Position numbers and translations under genes: made by a program. A DNA stretch of 64,000 bases from Fragum whitleyi (Eukaryota > Mollusca > Bivalvia > Cardiida > Cardiidae): contig OX411544.1 of assembly GCA_948146395.1 (NCBI GenBank), positions 38,224,630 to 38,288,629 of the forward strand. Direction: 5' to 3'. The first letter of the stretch is position 1. Every line of letters begins with the position of its first letter. This document shows positions 22,971 to 45,999 of the stretch, one piece after another. Below the pieces are notes generated by a model that was given only the letters and a program-made list of their open reading frames with translations, did no database searches and was not told the origin of the DNA.

Positions 22971-23419
22971 AAAGCCGCTAAATTGTGCAGAATTATTTTG
23001 TCAATGTAATGCACAAGAAATATGTCAAAGAACATAAAAGATATTACCGCGTTTGTCTTCTTTTTTACAAGCGCTATGCATTGTATGGTTTAAATCATGT
23101 TTTCTTAGTGTTTGATGATTTAATTAATAACGCAATTAAAGGCCGATGCCAATCAATTATCTGTAAAGGTGTTTGTTGATTTAATTAATTGTACAATTAA
23201 AGACCAATGGTAATCAATAATCTGTATCTATATCATTGAAACATGCCTTTAATTTAACTCGTTTTCGGCATATAAACCTTTTGAATTTTGTTTCACGCTA
23301 TTGAAACATCAGTATGATTTAAGCATTCTTGTCGCAATTGCAATTACCGAATTAAGTGATTATTTCAATGCTTTAAATACCAGCTAGAAATACCTGAATA
23401 CCTAAAATTTAAGTTTGAC

Positions 23420-23662
23420 GGTGTGGCTTCAAACCCGGAATGGCACACTAACAAACTAATTGTCTTTCGGATGAGACGTTAAACTGAGGCCTCCGTGAGT
23501 TGGTGCTTTACACCGAGCACGTTAAAGAACCATGGCGGATCTCAGCAGTATTTTCGTCATGTATTCTTGCACTATCCCCCGTAACAACTAACCGTCTTCT
23601 GGGGGCGTCGCTCATATGGGCATGTGCTACGGTAGCGACGTTAAATAAACGGAAATACGCAC
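23420..23662 (+). mobile_element. SINE family V, 5'-truncated copy
   Basis: It starts near the B box (GGCTTCAAACCCGG). It then has GGCACACTAACAAACTAATT, GATGAGACGTTAAACTGAGG, GCACGTTAAAGAACC and a tail GTAGCGACGTTAAATAAACG. The GATGAGACGTTAAAC block is a conserved central domain of bivalve SINEs as I recall. Confidence 0.65.
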
Positions 23663-23672
23663 ACAACTTAAT

Positions 23673-23800
23673 ACCCCGATTAGCTCAGTTGCTAGAGCAC
23701 CTAACTTTAAAACCATTGAATTTCGACGTCGTGGGTTCAAACCCAGGCTGGCACACTAACAAGTTAACTGCCTTTCTGATGAGACGTTCGAAAGTAGTCC
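23673..23800 (+). mobile_element. SINE family V, 3'-truncated copy with tRNA-like head
   Basis: The A box TAGCTCAGTTGCTAGAGCAC (23681-23700) and B box GGGTTCAAACCCA (23733-23745) form a tRNA-like promoter. GGCACACTAACAAGTTAACT and GATGAGACGTTCG follow, then the copy breaks off. It directly follows the preceding copy head to tail. Confidence 0.7.
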
Positions 23801-24590
23801 CCGCATAAAAAAGCTTAAGTGAAATGATGTTATGAGATCGGGTAATAATTTTAAATAGTGTAGCTTCGGATCAGTGCCTGAATGCTTCGAAGGATCAGCA
23901 CGAAACTTTTGTTACTTCCTATATCTTTACAAGCAGTTACAACCGTGTCGCACCGTGTCACCGATTTGTTGACCAATGCGATGCAAAATAACAAAACTTC
24001 AATAATCTGTACCTTTTGAATATTGTGCAAAGACTCATATTAACTGTATGGCAACTATGTACACAACTTTGCGATGGTAGCTTAAAGATGGCTGATATGC
24101 ATTACTGAAAAAGAAGGTGTCACTCACTTTTGGTACAAAAAGAGTTAAATATACGATCCTTTTAGATAATCCTTACATTTTAAAGTTACAATCTTTGAAT
24201 AAATAATCCGTTGATACTCATGTTTAACGTCATATGACACCGTTTCTGTGTAATTTTGCTTTAACAAAATGCTCCTTTTTTTGAAAAACAACGAAACCAC
24301 GATAATCGAAGCAATATCATACACAAACGGCGCCATATAACATTAAACTATTAGTAATAGTGGATCATTTTTTCAAAGCTTAATACATACACGTTGCAAT
24401 TGAACTGAAGTCCGCCATGTTCAAAATACCGTTGCAACTTCAGGTACAGAGTTTCCAAACAGTGACATTTATTGTACAGACTTTAAGAAAGTCACAATTG
24501 CTTTGTCAGATCGAATTTGTTTTTATTTAAAGGGGTGCAACAAGAGCACTATTTAAAAATTAAAAGAAGTCTATGGGTCTTACGTGAGAT

Positions 24591-24624
24591 GCTTGTATAC
24601 TTGTATACTTGTATACTTGTATAA
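24591..24624 (+). repeat. Microsatellite, 8-bp unit
   Basis: Four tandem copies of CTTGTATA. Confidence 0.9.
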
Positions 24625-24987
24625 ACATTATGAAAAAAAGGTAACCTTTTGCATACCTAGTTCTCATTTGATTTTTTTGTTGATTATTTATGATAAAGAG
24701 TTCGAGATAAAGGCAATTTAAATAAATAAATAAATTTTTCGTAGTGTTTCTTTTTTTCTTAGACGACACTCATCACACTTTCCAAAAAATATATCACGGA
24801 GCATTGCGTTTCTATGTAATTATCACCCTTTATTGTCTTAATTATATTGGGGCCGGTTTTAGGGGCCAGTTTAACCGATGGAAAATCGATATTGGGGCCA
24901 GTTTGACCGATTTGGGGGCCGGTTTGACCGGGGGCCGGTTTGACGAGGGGCCGGTTTGACTGTAAAGCAATTTATGATGCCTTTTTG

Positions 24988-25222
24988 TTTGTTTAAATAG
25001 GGTTTTACGCCACTTGAACAAACTTCAGTTATATCACGGAGGCTGGAATACGTTATAATGGATTCCTGGTATTTCTCACACCAGTACCCTAGCCTCCAGC
25101 TGCTATCCCACATAAGTACAGGATTATCAACCCATTGATGAAAGACAAATAGTTGCCGTCCCGGATTGAACCCTGGACCTCTAGATTGACAGTCTGTCTA
25201 CCAACAGTGCTATGACGGCAAC
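24988..25222 (-). mobile_element. SINE family S with intact tRNA-like head
   Basis: On the minus strand it opens GTTGCCGTCATAGCACTGTT and reaches GGTTCAATCCGGGACGGCAAC, so GTTGCCG can pair with CGGCAAC like an acceptor stem. A and B boxes are present. The usual family S body follows. It abuts the right end of the 21334-24962 element. Confidence 0.75.
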
Positions 25223-26119
25223 AACTAATGCTGCTTAAAGTATAGGAGAAGTAATTCAATTATTCGTGATCTGTCAGAAATCTTTAGGGAAACTCCGGTC
25301 CATTTAAACTAAAGTTCAAGGTGAACTTTAATTGGTCAGTATTATTGAAATTCAAAACTTTTCTTTTCAAAGGGCCCTTTGCGCCTTTACCGCTTCTAGA
25401 TAATGTGTGTAAAACATTTAAATATTAAAAATCAAAATGAAACACATAAACCATCAAAGTTTAAATTTGTGTCGTAATGGTGGCCTACATGGAGGATGAT
25501 GACCTCGGGAGATTACGCCATTTTGTCTCATTATTTATTTGAATTTATCTATTATTTTCTTCCATTTTATTTCTGTTGATCATTATCAAAGTTTAGATTG
25601 TAGTGAATGTTAAGTTAGGATAAGAATCAGCCTTACATGAAAATAGTTTCACATTTTTGCTTAGAATCTCGTCAGGATGACGTTTTCTTTTTACCCTTCG
25701 CAAATGACGTCATTCTACACTTTGGGGAAATAAGACGCTACTTTTTCTAGCTAAAACAATGTCATTGTTGTTGCGTTTTAACGTTGGGGCAAAAAGTGTG
25801 ATAAGACTTTAAAAGAGATGAAATCTATAGCAATAATCCCAATTACGACTTGAAAAAGATGAAATCTATACCACAATTCGCAGTAAAAAATGTAAAAAGA
25901 GCTATTTTAGCTAAAGTTATGCAGGCCAACATCTTGTCGGAATCTCATCCTTTAGGATTTAGACCTAACGCAGTTTCTATAATATGATTGATAATATCAT
26001 CGTTTTAAATGTCAAATAAAGAGTGCACTTACTATTCATTTTCAAAGATAGTCTTAATAATATCAAAGGATTAACATAACGTTAGTTTGAGATAGACACA
26101 TAGAACTGACAAGTGGCCG
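25223..26119. other. Unannotated intergenic stretch
   Basis: No supported exon. A short frame at 25475 (MVAYMEDDDLGRL...) ends after 22 codons. CAAATGACGTCATTC lies near 25701. I see nothing else. Confidence 0.4.
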
Positions 26120-26215
26120 GCAGCAATAAATTCCCAAATCTACCAAAATATTCCCCAAATCTTCCCCTAAATCTACCCAAATATTCCCCTAAATCTGCCC
26201 AAATCATTCCGAAAA
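26120..26215 (+). repeat. Minisatellite, about 22-bp unit
   Basis: Four to five imperfect copies of AAATCTACCCAAATATTCCCC. Confidence 0.75.
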
Positions 26216-26474
26216 GTACCAAACTCTATCGAAATACTTTTAAAAAAATCTATGAGTACTCATTTGCAAACAATCATTTCAAAAATTCTTCATTGGGCGA
26301 GTTTTAAATGGCATACATGAATTACGGTTGAATAAAGGATATTTTGTTCGACCACCGAAGATTCTATTTTATTTCGTTTTAGAGTACCGTCGTTTGTTAC
26401 TAAAAGATATATTACTTATAAATACTCAGTAGAAATACAATAGAACATATAGAAATTGTGAATGAGTGTTAACT

Positions 26475-26701
26475 TTAAACCTTTGCTGTTTAATCCCTGC
26501 TTTTTACGCGCTTGTGATTTTATGATAGAGAAAACATTGTGAAAAAAGAAGAATTGCTCATGACAAGCAATTTCTTCTTTTTCCACACTATTTTCTACCC
26601 TAATGAATTGTTATTTTTCAAATTAAATCCACTTTAAATTTTCGTCTGCAAACCTTTGATTTTGGACAGGTCCAAAATTTTGTAAAACGGGAAAGGGTTA
26701 A
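26475..26701 (+). mobile_element. TTAA-flanked MITE family R, copy 2
   Basis: It starts TTAAACCTTTGCTGTTTAAT and ends ACGGGAAAGGGTTAA. It has the central hairpin AGAAGAATTGCT...AGCAATTTCTTCT. It is the full-length relative of 18238-18420. Confidence 0.6.
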
Positions 26702-26723
26702 CTAAAACCAGCGTGTACCATTT

Positions 26724-27010
26724 TTATGCCCCCGTATCGAGAGATCGGGGGCAAATTGTTTTACTCATGTCTGTCTGTCTGTCCGTCCGTCTGTCCGTCC
26801 ATCTGTCCGAAAACTTAACCAAACTTAACCTTTGCCTTTTCTCCAAAAGTATTTGACATACAAGGCTCATATTTGGCATGATGATAGATCTCAATGATCC
26901 GCATCTGCTGGTACCAAAGTCAAGGTCATGTGACAAGGTCATCTGTCAAGGTCAAACTTTGAAAAAAATGCTGTTCCAGGGGCATTCATGTTTCACAAAC
27001 ACATCTTGTT
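26724..27010 (-). mobile_element. Helentron-like element, ATGCCCC family, short
   Basis: On the minus strand the 5' end is AACAAG plus hairpin ATGTGTTT-GTG-AAACAT, then ATGCCCCTGG. One core unit follows (GACCTTGACTTTGGTACCAG, TATCATCATGCCAAATATGA), then GGACGGACAGACGGACGG, a hairpin at 26727-26753 with a CCCCCG/CGGGGG stem, and AAAAA. ATGCCCC recurs as the terminal arm of the 3' hairpin. A core fragment of a similar family lies at 35220-35340. Confidence 0.6.
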
Positions 27011-27447
27011 CTTACTGAATCTGAAATATATCCGCGAAGAACCCATAGTCACGCACATAAGGGAAATTATTCAAATAAAAATATTTTTGGGATTGAAAGA
27101 ACATATTAACCTATAATTTTATCTTTGTTTATATATTGTCATCTCATTAAAGCGTGAAACTTGTCAATTGTACATATTTTATTGAAAAGTCAAGAGTTTT
27201 TAAATACCTTACAAAAATGAAAGATCAGTAAAAGGAGAACCAATTTTCACGCACTTAGAATAAAAGCTAAAAATTTAGGGGAAAAAATGCTTTTGGTCTC
27301 AAATATCACCTATGTTTAGTAAACAACAATTTTCTGACCCATTCTTCAAAAATAAAATGTTTGTAAACCAATAAATAATTTCTATATTGAATTATAGATT
27401 TCCAAATAATCTGACTGACATAAAGTGGCCAGTCAATCCTTATTTTG

Positions 27448-28018
27448 AAAGGGTCATACTAAACTATGCCCCACGGAGAAAGTATGCCCCACCAAGCCCC
27501 ACGGTACAAAATGACGCCCCACTGGTTTGAGCAATGTGTCTTTGGGTCATTTCATGTCAATATACGCCGTGTCATAAACGACAACTTCTGTTGACCTCTG
27601 ACTAAACGCTGAAGAGTACTGTCCCTTTGAACTGTCAAGTGTTGAATTTGAAATATTTTCAAAACCTGAAAAGAAAATAAAGATGTCGGTAATCATTCAA
27701 TATAAAGCTGTATTATACACGGACATAGTCGTATTTTGTTAGAATTGGTACTAACAAATTGCTTATCCTCCATTGGAATGGTAGGGCGTGGGGTCGTAGC
27801 TGAACTAGTTTGTCGTAAAATATTTTTACTAATATCTCGCTTATTTTTTAAGATAGACAAATAAAACTTGGATTCATGATTAAAAATGTGTTTTCCTATA
27901 AAAAAAAAACATAAAATGACCCCTAGACACATTGCCTAAACCCGTTGGGCGTCATATTGTACCATGGGGCTAGGTGGGGCATACTTTCTCCATGGGGCAT
28001 AGTTTAGTATGACCCTTT
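27448..28018. mobile_element. DNA element with 106-bp terminal inverted repeats
   Basis: The left arm 27448-27554 starts AAAGGGTCATACTAAACTAT. The right arm 27913-28018 is its reverse complement with a few mismatches. Each arm repeats TATGCCCCAC/GCCCCACGG. The 358-bp interior has no coding. Class not assigned. Confidence 0.75.
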
Positions 28019-28681
28019 TGAGGGCTTCCACATAAATTGATTTTAGCATGAAAAAATTACGAACTGGGAGTTTATCTTATTGTCTTTCTTATTAAAAAGA
28101 TATTTGCTGATAAAATAATCCATTTTCCATAAATCTATATTATCTAAAAGACATCACAATGATAGAAAAGAATCTGAGCTAGAATGTTAGAAAGTTTCCT
28201 TATTTTCTCGTTTCAATATAAGGACCCCCTAAATGTTTATCTTCCCATACAATCCTCATATTAATGACACACTACATAATGCTTGTGTCATTTCAAAGCC
28301 TAAGATGACGACAAATACCAAAAATAAAAAGATAACCACATAAGGTGTCTGACCAAGAAAAAGATGACTTATTAGGATGTTACATATAAGGACATAAAAA
28401 AAATGAGATAAATTGATACTATTGCAGGAAAATACAAGAAATGCTAATTAGTTAAATTTCTGACATAATTCAATTCAAAATTGGACTATTTAAATTGAAA
28501 TCGGAAGATGGTGTCATTTAGTTTTGCGTTGACTTCATAATCAACCGAATATTAATAGTGTGTGACTGTTGGGTCGCGTGAAAATGGGTACCTGGAGGAT
28601 AGCTTATGATAAGAAAAATCGTGAAATTATTTCAGAAAGATTTTCTTTCAATTATTCTTTATTGGGTGTTATTTTTTATTT
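28019..28681. other. Unannotated stretch upstream of POLR2G
   Basis: AT-rich. No exon, RNA gene or repeat family recognised. Confidence 0.4.
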
Positions 28682-28802
28682 GGGCCGTTTGACCAAATGG
28701 AAAATCTGCTTTGGGCCTTTTTTACTAAATCATGGGCCATTTTGACCAGATACAGGCCGTTTTGACTCAGGGCCGTTTGGACTTTGGGCCGTTTTGACCA
28801 GC
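28682..28802 (-). repeat. Solo GGCCGTTTTGAC terminal array
   Basis: Five degenerate copies of GGGCCGTTTTGACC at about 25-bp spacing, ending GACCAGCACCCCT. It has the orientation of a right terminus of the element type at 29405-30501, but no partner array is seen to the left. It lies 440 bp upstream of the POLR2G start. Confidence 0.55.
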
Positions 28803-29239
28803 ACCCCTTCACTTAGACCTTGAAAGAAAATTGACATTTGTTTTACTCGCGAAAACACATAATATTTCAAATTCCAAGTAAATAAACGGAATTTAAACGT
28901 ACCTTGATAGTTCGAAGTAACTGAGAGTTTCTGCAGATTTTTGTTTGTGAAGACAAATTTTGAAAAAGATTCATTATATGTCGAATGTTGTGTTTTATTT
29001 GACTTTATTTTCCCCTTTTCCCTATTTTCTTTGTATTAGATTCGAATTTCTGCCGAGTTTAATTTGTTTGAAATTTGCAAAAAATATCATGAAAATATTG
29101 AATTTAAAAGAAAATAATCAAATGAAAAATGGAAATATTTGAGTTTATATTGTCCAATGCAAAAATACGCATCTATTGTTTATCATATCGAACAACAACA
29201 ACAAACCGAATGAACCCGTTTTCATGAAATTTCAAAACG

Positions 29240-41750
<12,511 letters not shown>

Positions 41751-41886
41751 GAAAACATTTGGTAAGGATTTGAAGGCAGCACATTTGAAGATGATAGACA
41801 ATTCTGTGTACAGATATTTTATACAATGTTTTCTTTCACAAAGCTATCAAAGAGTAGTGCATAGTACATATTCCTACTTGAAAGTG

Positions 41887-41892
41887 AATAAA
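41887..41892 (+). other. POLR2G: Candidate polyadenylation signal of POLR2G
   Basis: AATAAA, 137 bases after the stop codon. It lies 27 bp before a TTAA-type MITE (41919-42158). Another AATAAA is at 42300-42305, so the true end is uncertain. Confidence 0.5.
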
Positions 41893-41918
41893 AAACATGG
41901 ATAGATGTTTTTAAGATG

Positions 41919-42158
41919 TAACCCTTGTCTTGTTAGACCCAAATTACTCCTGATTTGGTAGGAGGTGAAAACAAAGATCAGCCTGCACATATGTGCAGTC
42001 TGATCTTAGTCTATACCACCTGATTTTCTGGATTTTTTCAAAGTTGAAAAGTTTATAAATTGTATTTTTTTAATTAAATATTAGCCCATCGAGGACTTTC
42101 AATACTGTTATTTTATTGTAATTTTGCAAAGAGTTTTTATTTGCATGATAAGGGTTAA
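41919..42158. mobile_element. TTAA-type MITE, diverged relative of 40309-40557
   Basis: It starts TAACCCTTGTCTTGTTAGACC and ends GCATGATAAGGGTTAA, with the same central hairpin GATCAGCCTGCACATATGTG. It lies just downstream of the POLR2G stop, so it may form part of the 3' UTR. A fragment of the same hairpin is at 13600-13650. Confidence 0.65.
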
Positions 42159-42159
42159 A

Positions 42160-44560
42160 ACAATTTTTGAACATGCTCACTATTTCAACATTTGTCAAGC
42201 CATACAGTAAAATTTAAGCTCTTCTGATTTTGGAGAAGGCCAGGAGTTTTGAAATAGCTTTGAGATCTTTGTTGGTGTTGTCATCATTTTATGATATTAA
42301 ATAAATGACATCATTTGAGGGGTTTAACAAAAATTTGTTCTTGTTTGATAATAAAGTGGCATTATTATATGCCCTTCAAAAGACTGAATTAATTATGTGA
42401 TCACCCATGGCAGCGGAATGTCTTGGAGTCTACAGGGAAGATGGCATCCATTTCTCTGTCTGAAGCGTATTTCCATAACTCTTTCACCTTATGTCATATT
42501 GACTTGAAAAATAGCAGTTATGTTCCTTTCATGATTACATGGGGCAATGTGTAAAAATCATTACTCTTTCTAGCATAATTTGTTTTAAATAGTTCCCTTT
42601 TGTTGTTTTCATATTTGGAAATCCAGCAGTACACCGGGCGTATATTATGAGAGAGTCGGAATCTCATTTTGTCCCCCAAAATATATGGTCGGGCTAATAA
42701 CAAAAGATTAATCATTATCAGCCACCTAAACATAGTACATGTATTTACAGCTTATTTAAGCAGTAGTTAGGGAAATTAAGTGGCCAATTCATGAAAACAT
42801 TTAAAAATATAGTAATATTAATTGATGAAGGTCAACTGTGCAATCCTGTATAAATGAATTAATTGGTTGGTCAATCTATTTTCAGATCTTTCATTCAACT
42901 TGTTTGTGAAATTTTGATTGTTCTCTGAATATGGTTATAGCATGACAAGGCTGTTTTGGACTTCAAAATCTGTAAACACATTTTGCTCAAGTACCAGAGG
43001 GCCAATTTGAACCAAAGATGGTAGAAATGTTACTGGGTGATCCTTTTCAAAACTAGTTTCATGAAATTCTATGTGGCCAATACATATCAGCGTGGAACTA
43101 TTTTGACTTTGAATTATTGGAATAAAAAATCCACAACCTCTAAGCAAATTTAATGAAACTTTGTCAGGGTGTTACATTAGTGACATCCACTGGATCAATG
43201 AAATTCAGATTAGAGGTTTTGATTCATATATCCCTCTTATTCAGTTTATAGATATCTAAATAAATTCCTAAATAACATGGACAGCATAGTAACAGGTTGA
43301 AGTTTGATTAAGGTTTAAAAGGCTTATCACCTTTAGAGCTCGCAACTTTTGATCAAAAGGTTCTGAGCAACTGCAAGTAAGGGATAAAATAATGTTGCTA
43401 TCTGAGATTGTTGTGAAACGGATACGCCTATAGAAAAAAGATACATATTGGAATTACATAATCGATAAGACTACCCATGTTGCAAGTGAGCTCTACTGCA
43501 ATGTCCACACAATAAACCGGTTATAAAAAGCCTATGATATTATCTGATAGTTCTCTCGTAACCCACTCATTGCACGGTTGGAGAAAGGTTGGGGTAAGCA
43601 TTCATCCTGTGATCATGGGGAAAACCTACCAGAAAGTAGATTAAACTCAGAAATTATTGTTTAAGGACACTTGACGAGTTACAGTAGACTCGACAATTAT
43701 CAAGCAGGCTTTCAAACCGTCATTCTCCTTTAATAAATTGCTTATAAAACGCCATTCTGAGCGATTTACAGGAGCCATCATGTCACCCAGATTTGATAAC
43801 CGTCAGTGTGCTAATGATTATCAGTATGTCTGCTATAGTCAAACAACAATATGACTTAAATTATTCAAGGCAGCTTAAATGTTTCTTTAACCATCCTTCA
43901 AGTTTCAGAAATAGTTTGGAGTTTGTATTGATAGCGCAACGCCTACGTTTAATGGTCTGCGTCAGTAGACACAATTCTGACTGATATTCTTCCGTAACAT
44001 TTGACGGCAGCAAAAATTTAAAGACTTTGAAAAGGGTTATTGATATGTGCTAAAATGTCTTTCTATACGCAGTATACTTTTTGACAAACCTTTGTGAATC
44101 AGACCCCGCAAGCTAAGAGGGCACGTTTACTTAGAAGGCATTGCTACCGAAAGGAACATGGGACCCAACAGTCAAAAGATCGGTCTAGAAAAGGTAGTGA
44201 GTTTTGAGAGGCATCAATGTTAAAAAAATGCATTTAAATCATTAACGGTTACGTTATTAAGAGAACATCTATTTGTGGATTTTTCTTTTCGAGTTAAGTA
44301 TATATTCACTATTTAGAATTTTTTCATAATTCCTTGAACTATCAGTAACCTCACAGACAGCAGTATGAACTGTTTCATCCATGCGCAGCGAGCACTAAAC
44401 TCTTGCTTGCGAAATGACGTCATTGTTGCATGAGTAATAATCATTCGGAGTGGTGCGCTCATATGAATTTCATCCTAAAGCCGGCTTTCCTTCTCTGTAT
44501 ATCTCATATTGTAACACGTTTTAAATGAAAAAAAAAAACCAAACAAATTTACTCGATCAT
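42160..44560. other. Unannotated region downstream of POLR2G
   Basis: 42930-43160 looks like a decayed Helentron core (TTTCATGAAATTCTATGTGGCC). An open stretch at 44090-44200 (QAKRARLLRRHC...) follows a possible acceptor but has no similarity I recognise. Nothing else is supported. Confidence 0.4.
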
Positions 44561-44569
44561 AATCAGGTA

Positions 44570-44743
44570 ACGAAACAGTTATTTTATGGTGATTCGTTTA
44601 ACTGTGAAACTGTTCCCCTCGCTGTCGGGTATGGCGTTCTGAACTGTTGCCCTATGCCTTCGGCATCGGGCATTCGTTCAAAACGTCATCCCCTCTACCT
44701 CAAGGCAAAAGTTTCGCTGTTAAACGAAACACTATGAAACAAT
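44570..44743. mobile_element. Palindromic MITE
   Basis: The arms AACGAAACAG...ATTCGTTTAACTGTGAAACT and AGTTTCGCTGTTAAACGAAAC...AACAATTG are inverted. A small stem GCCCTATGCC-TTC-GGCATCGGGC sits at the apex. Confidence 0.55.
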
Positions 44744-45300
44744 TGTATGCTATAAAGTTAGTAATTTTCGAATATCTCAAGGCAGATATATACTACTCAA
44801 AATTTTATATAATAACACACAATGAATGGACGAGCCATAAAAGTGAAACAATGCTTTTAACTTAGTAGGGGCAATAATACGGGATGAGTAGGAGTCGGAG
44901 ACAAGTTTAGCTTTTTTGGAAAAATAATTGAACCTGACATTATTTGACTGTAAAATTGGTTGCCTAGACTATTCTATTGGATTTAAGACCAAGAATTGCT
45001 CCCCTTGCGGTCAAAATGGGATTTGAACCTACCGATGCACTGTTGCCTGCTGCAACCTAAATCAGTGATTAGTTGACCAAGAACGCATCCGCTACATGTT
45101 GAAGAGAACCGAATTAAAGTCTGTTGACTTTGGCTCACAGTCCATTTTCGTCAAGTTGATTTCTACAGGTATTCGACGACGATACCCTGTTTCCTTAAAT
45201 GTCTTTCCAAATGTCATTGTAGACTTTCTTTTGGAACAATTGAGAATCTGTCAATATAGAGCCTTTATGACAACCAGACATTGAGTTTCAAACAGGAAGC

Positions 45301-45635
45301 GGACCCGTAATAGTTCCGCAACGTTACGGAAGTAATGAACTAAAGCGGGGGGGGGGGGGGTCAATTTATTTCTGACCCCGGGCGGGTATTGTTGCCCGCT
45401 ATATCAGAGTGTCTCTCAGACAGCTGGTTACCAGCTTTAGACTGGTCCAACTATTGACTATAAGAATAGCATAGAAAAGTCTATTCTGATAGTATAAAGT
45501 AGGACCAGTCTACACCCGGGTAGGATTCGGGTCAGAAATAAGATGACCCAGTGTTGACCGAGGTTTCCTTATGATTTCATTAGGAAACCTCGGTCAACAT
45601 TGTGAAAGATCATGTCGCGGAATTATTACGGGTCC
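45301..45635. mobile_element. Nested foldback MITE, GGACCCGTAAT ends
   Basis: The ends GGACCCGTAATAGTTCCGC and GCGGAATTATTACGGGTCC match at 18 of 19. Inside are inverted pairs TTATTTCTGACCC/GGGTCAGAAATAA and AGACTGGTCC/GGACCAGTCT. A separate side hairpin TTGACCGAGGTTTCCT...AGGAAACCTCGGTCAA is also present. A related hairpin occurs at 34125-34180. Confidence 0.7.
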
Positions 45636-45740
45636 ACTATCTTAAGCGAAGATTTAAACTGAATGACTGCGTTCCATTTCTGTTTTCTTGGGAATACACA
45701 TCTTGTAATAACGCCTTTGACTTACAAGTCTAACAAGGCT

Positions 45741-45960
45741 CCGTCACGAATCCCGTTCCAAAGACTTCGACACTAATCCGTACCTAAGGTACACGAATGA
45801 CAACAACGTAATCGCGCAAACCTATTTTGGGGAATGTCTTTCCTCAACAACAGTTTGCGCGATTCCGTTGTTGTCATCCATCGGCCTTGGGTAAGGGATC
45901 TGTGACGAAGCCTTGGTTACTGGATTTGTGTCAAACTTTTGGGAACGGGATTCGAGACGG
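45741..45960. mobile_element. Foldback MITE, CCGTCNCGAATCCCG ends
   Basis: The left CCGTCACGAATCCCGTTCC and right GGAACGGGATTCGAGACGG are inverted. The apex arms ATGACAACAACGTAATCGCG and CGCGATTCCGTTGTTGTCAT pair as well, so nearly the whole 220 bp folds. Confidence 0.7.
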
Positions 45961-45999
45961 TAAGGATGGGTAGAAGAATGCAATGAAAAAACGGACCTT

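Larger units (their letters stand above)
21334..24962. mobile_element. 3.6-kb element bounded by GTCAAACCGGCCC arrays
   Basis: The left end CAGTCAAACCGGCCCC is followed by about eight copies of GTCAAACCRGCCCC in 180 bp. The right end (24849-24962) has five copies of the reverse complement and finishes GGGGCCGGTTTGACTG. The outer 14-16 bases are an inverted repeat. A complete Helentron-like element and two SINEs are inserted inside. No transposase was seen; the remaining interior is AT-rich. Terminal word arrays resemble transposase-binding sites of hAT elements; this class is inference. Confidence 0.5.

Noticed and set aside
23500..23808. 102-codon open frame
   Set aside because: It runs through two SINE copies; no protein signature.
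24145..24336. 63-codon minus-strand frame starting MAPFVYDIASIIVVSLF
   Set aside because: It has a good start context and one hydrophobic stretch, but lies inside the word-array element. It has no homology I recognise and is short enough to be chance.
28904..28935. Possible minus-strand exon (CTGCAG acceptor, GTACGT donor) just upstream of POLR2G, suggesting a divergent gene
   Set aside because: Only about 30 bp long, no start codon and no downstream exon recognised.
44090..44211. Open stretch QAKRARLLRRHCYRKEH after an acceptor-like CAG, with GTAGTG donor
   Set aside because: No homology, weak donor and no partner exons; it could be chance in a 120-bp window.
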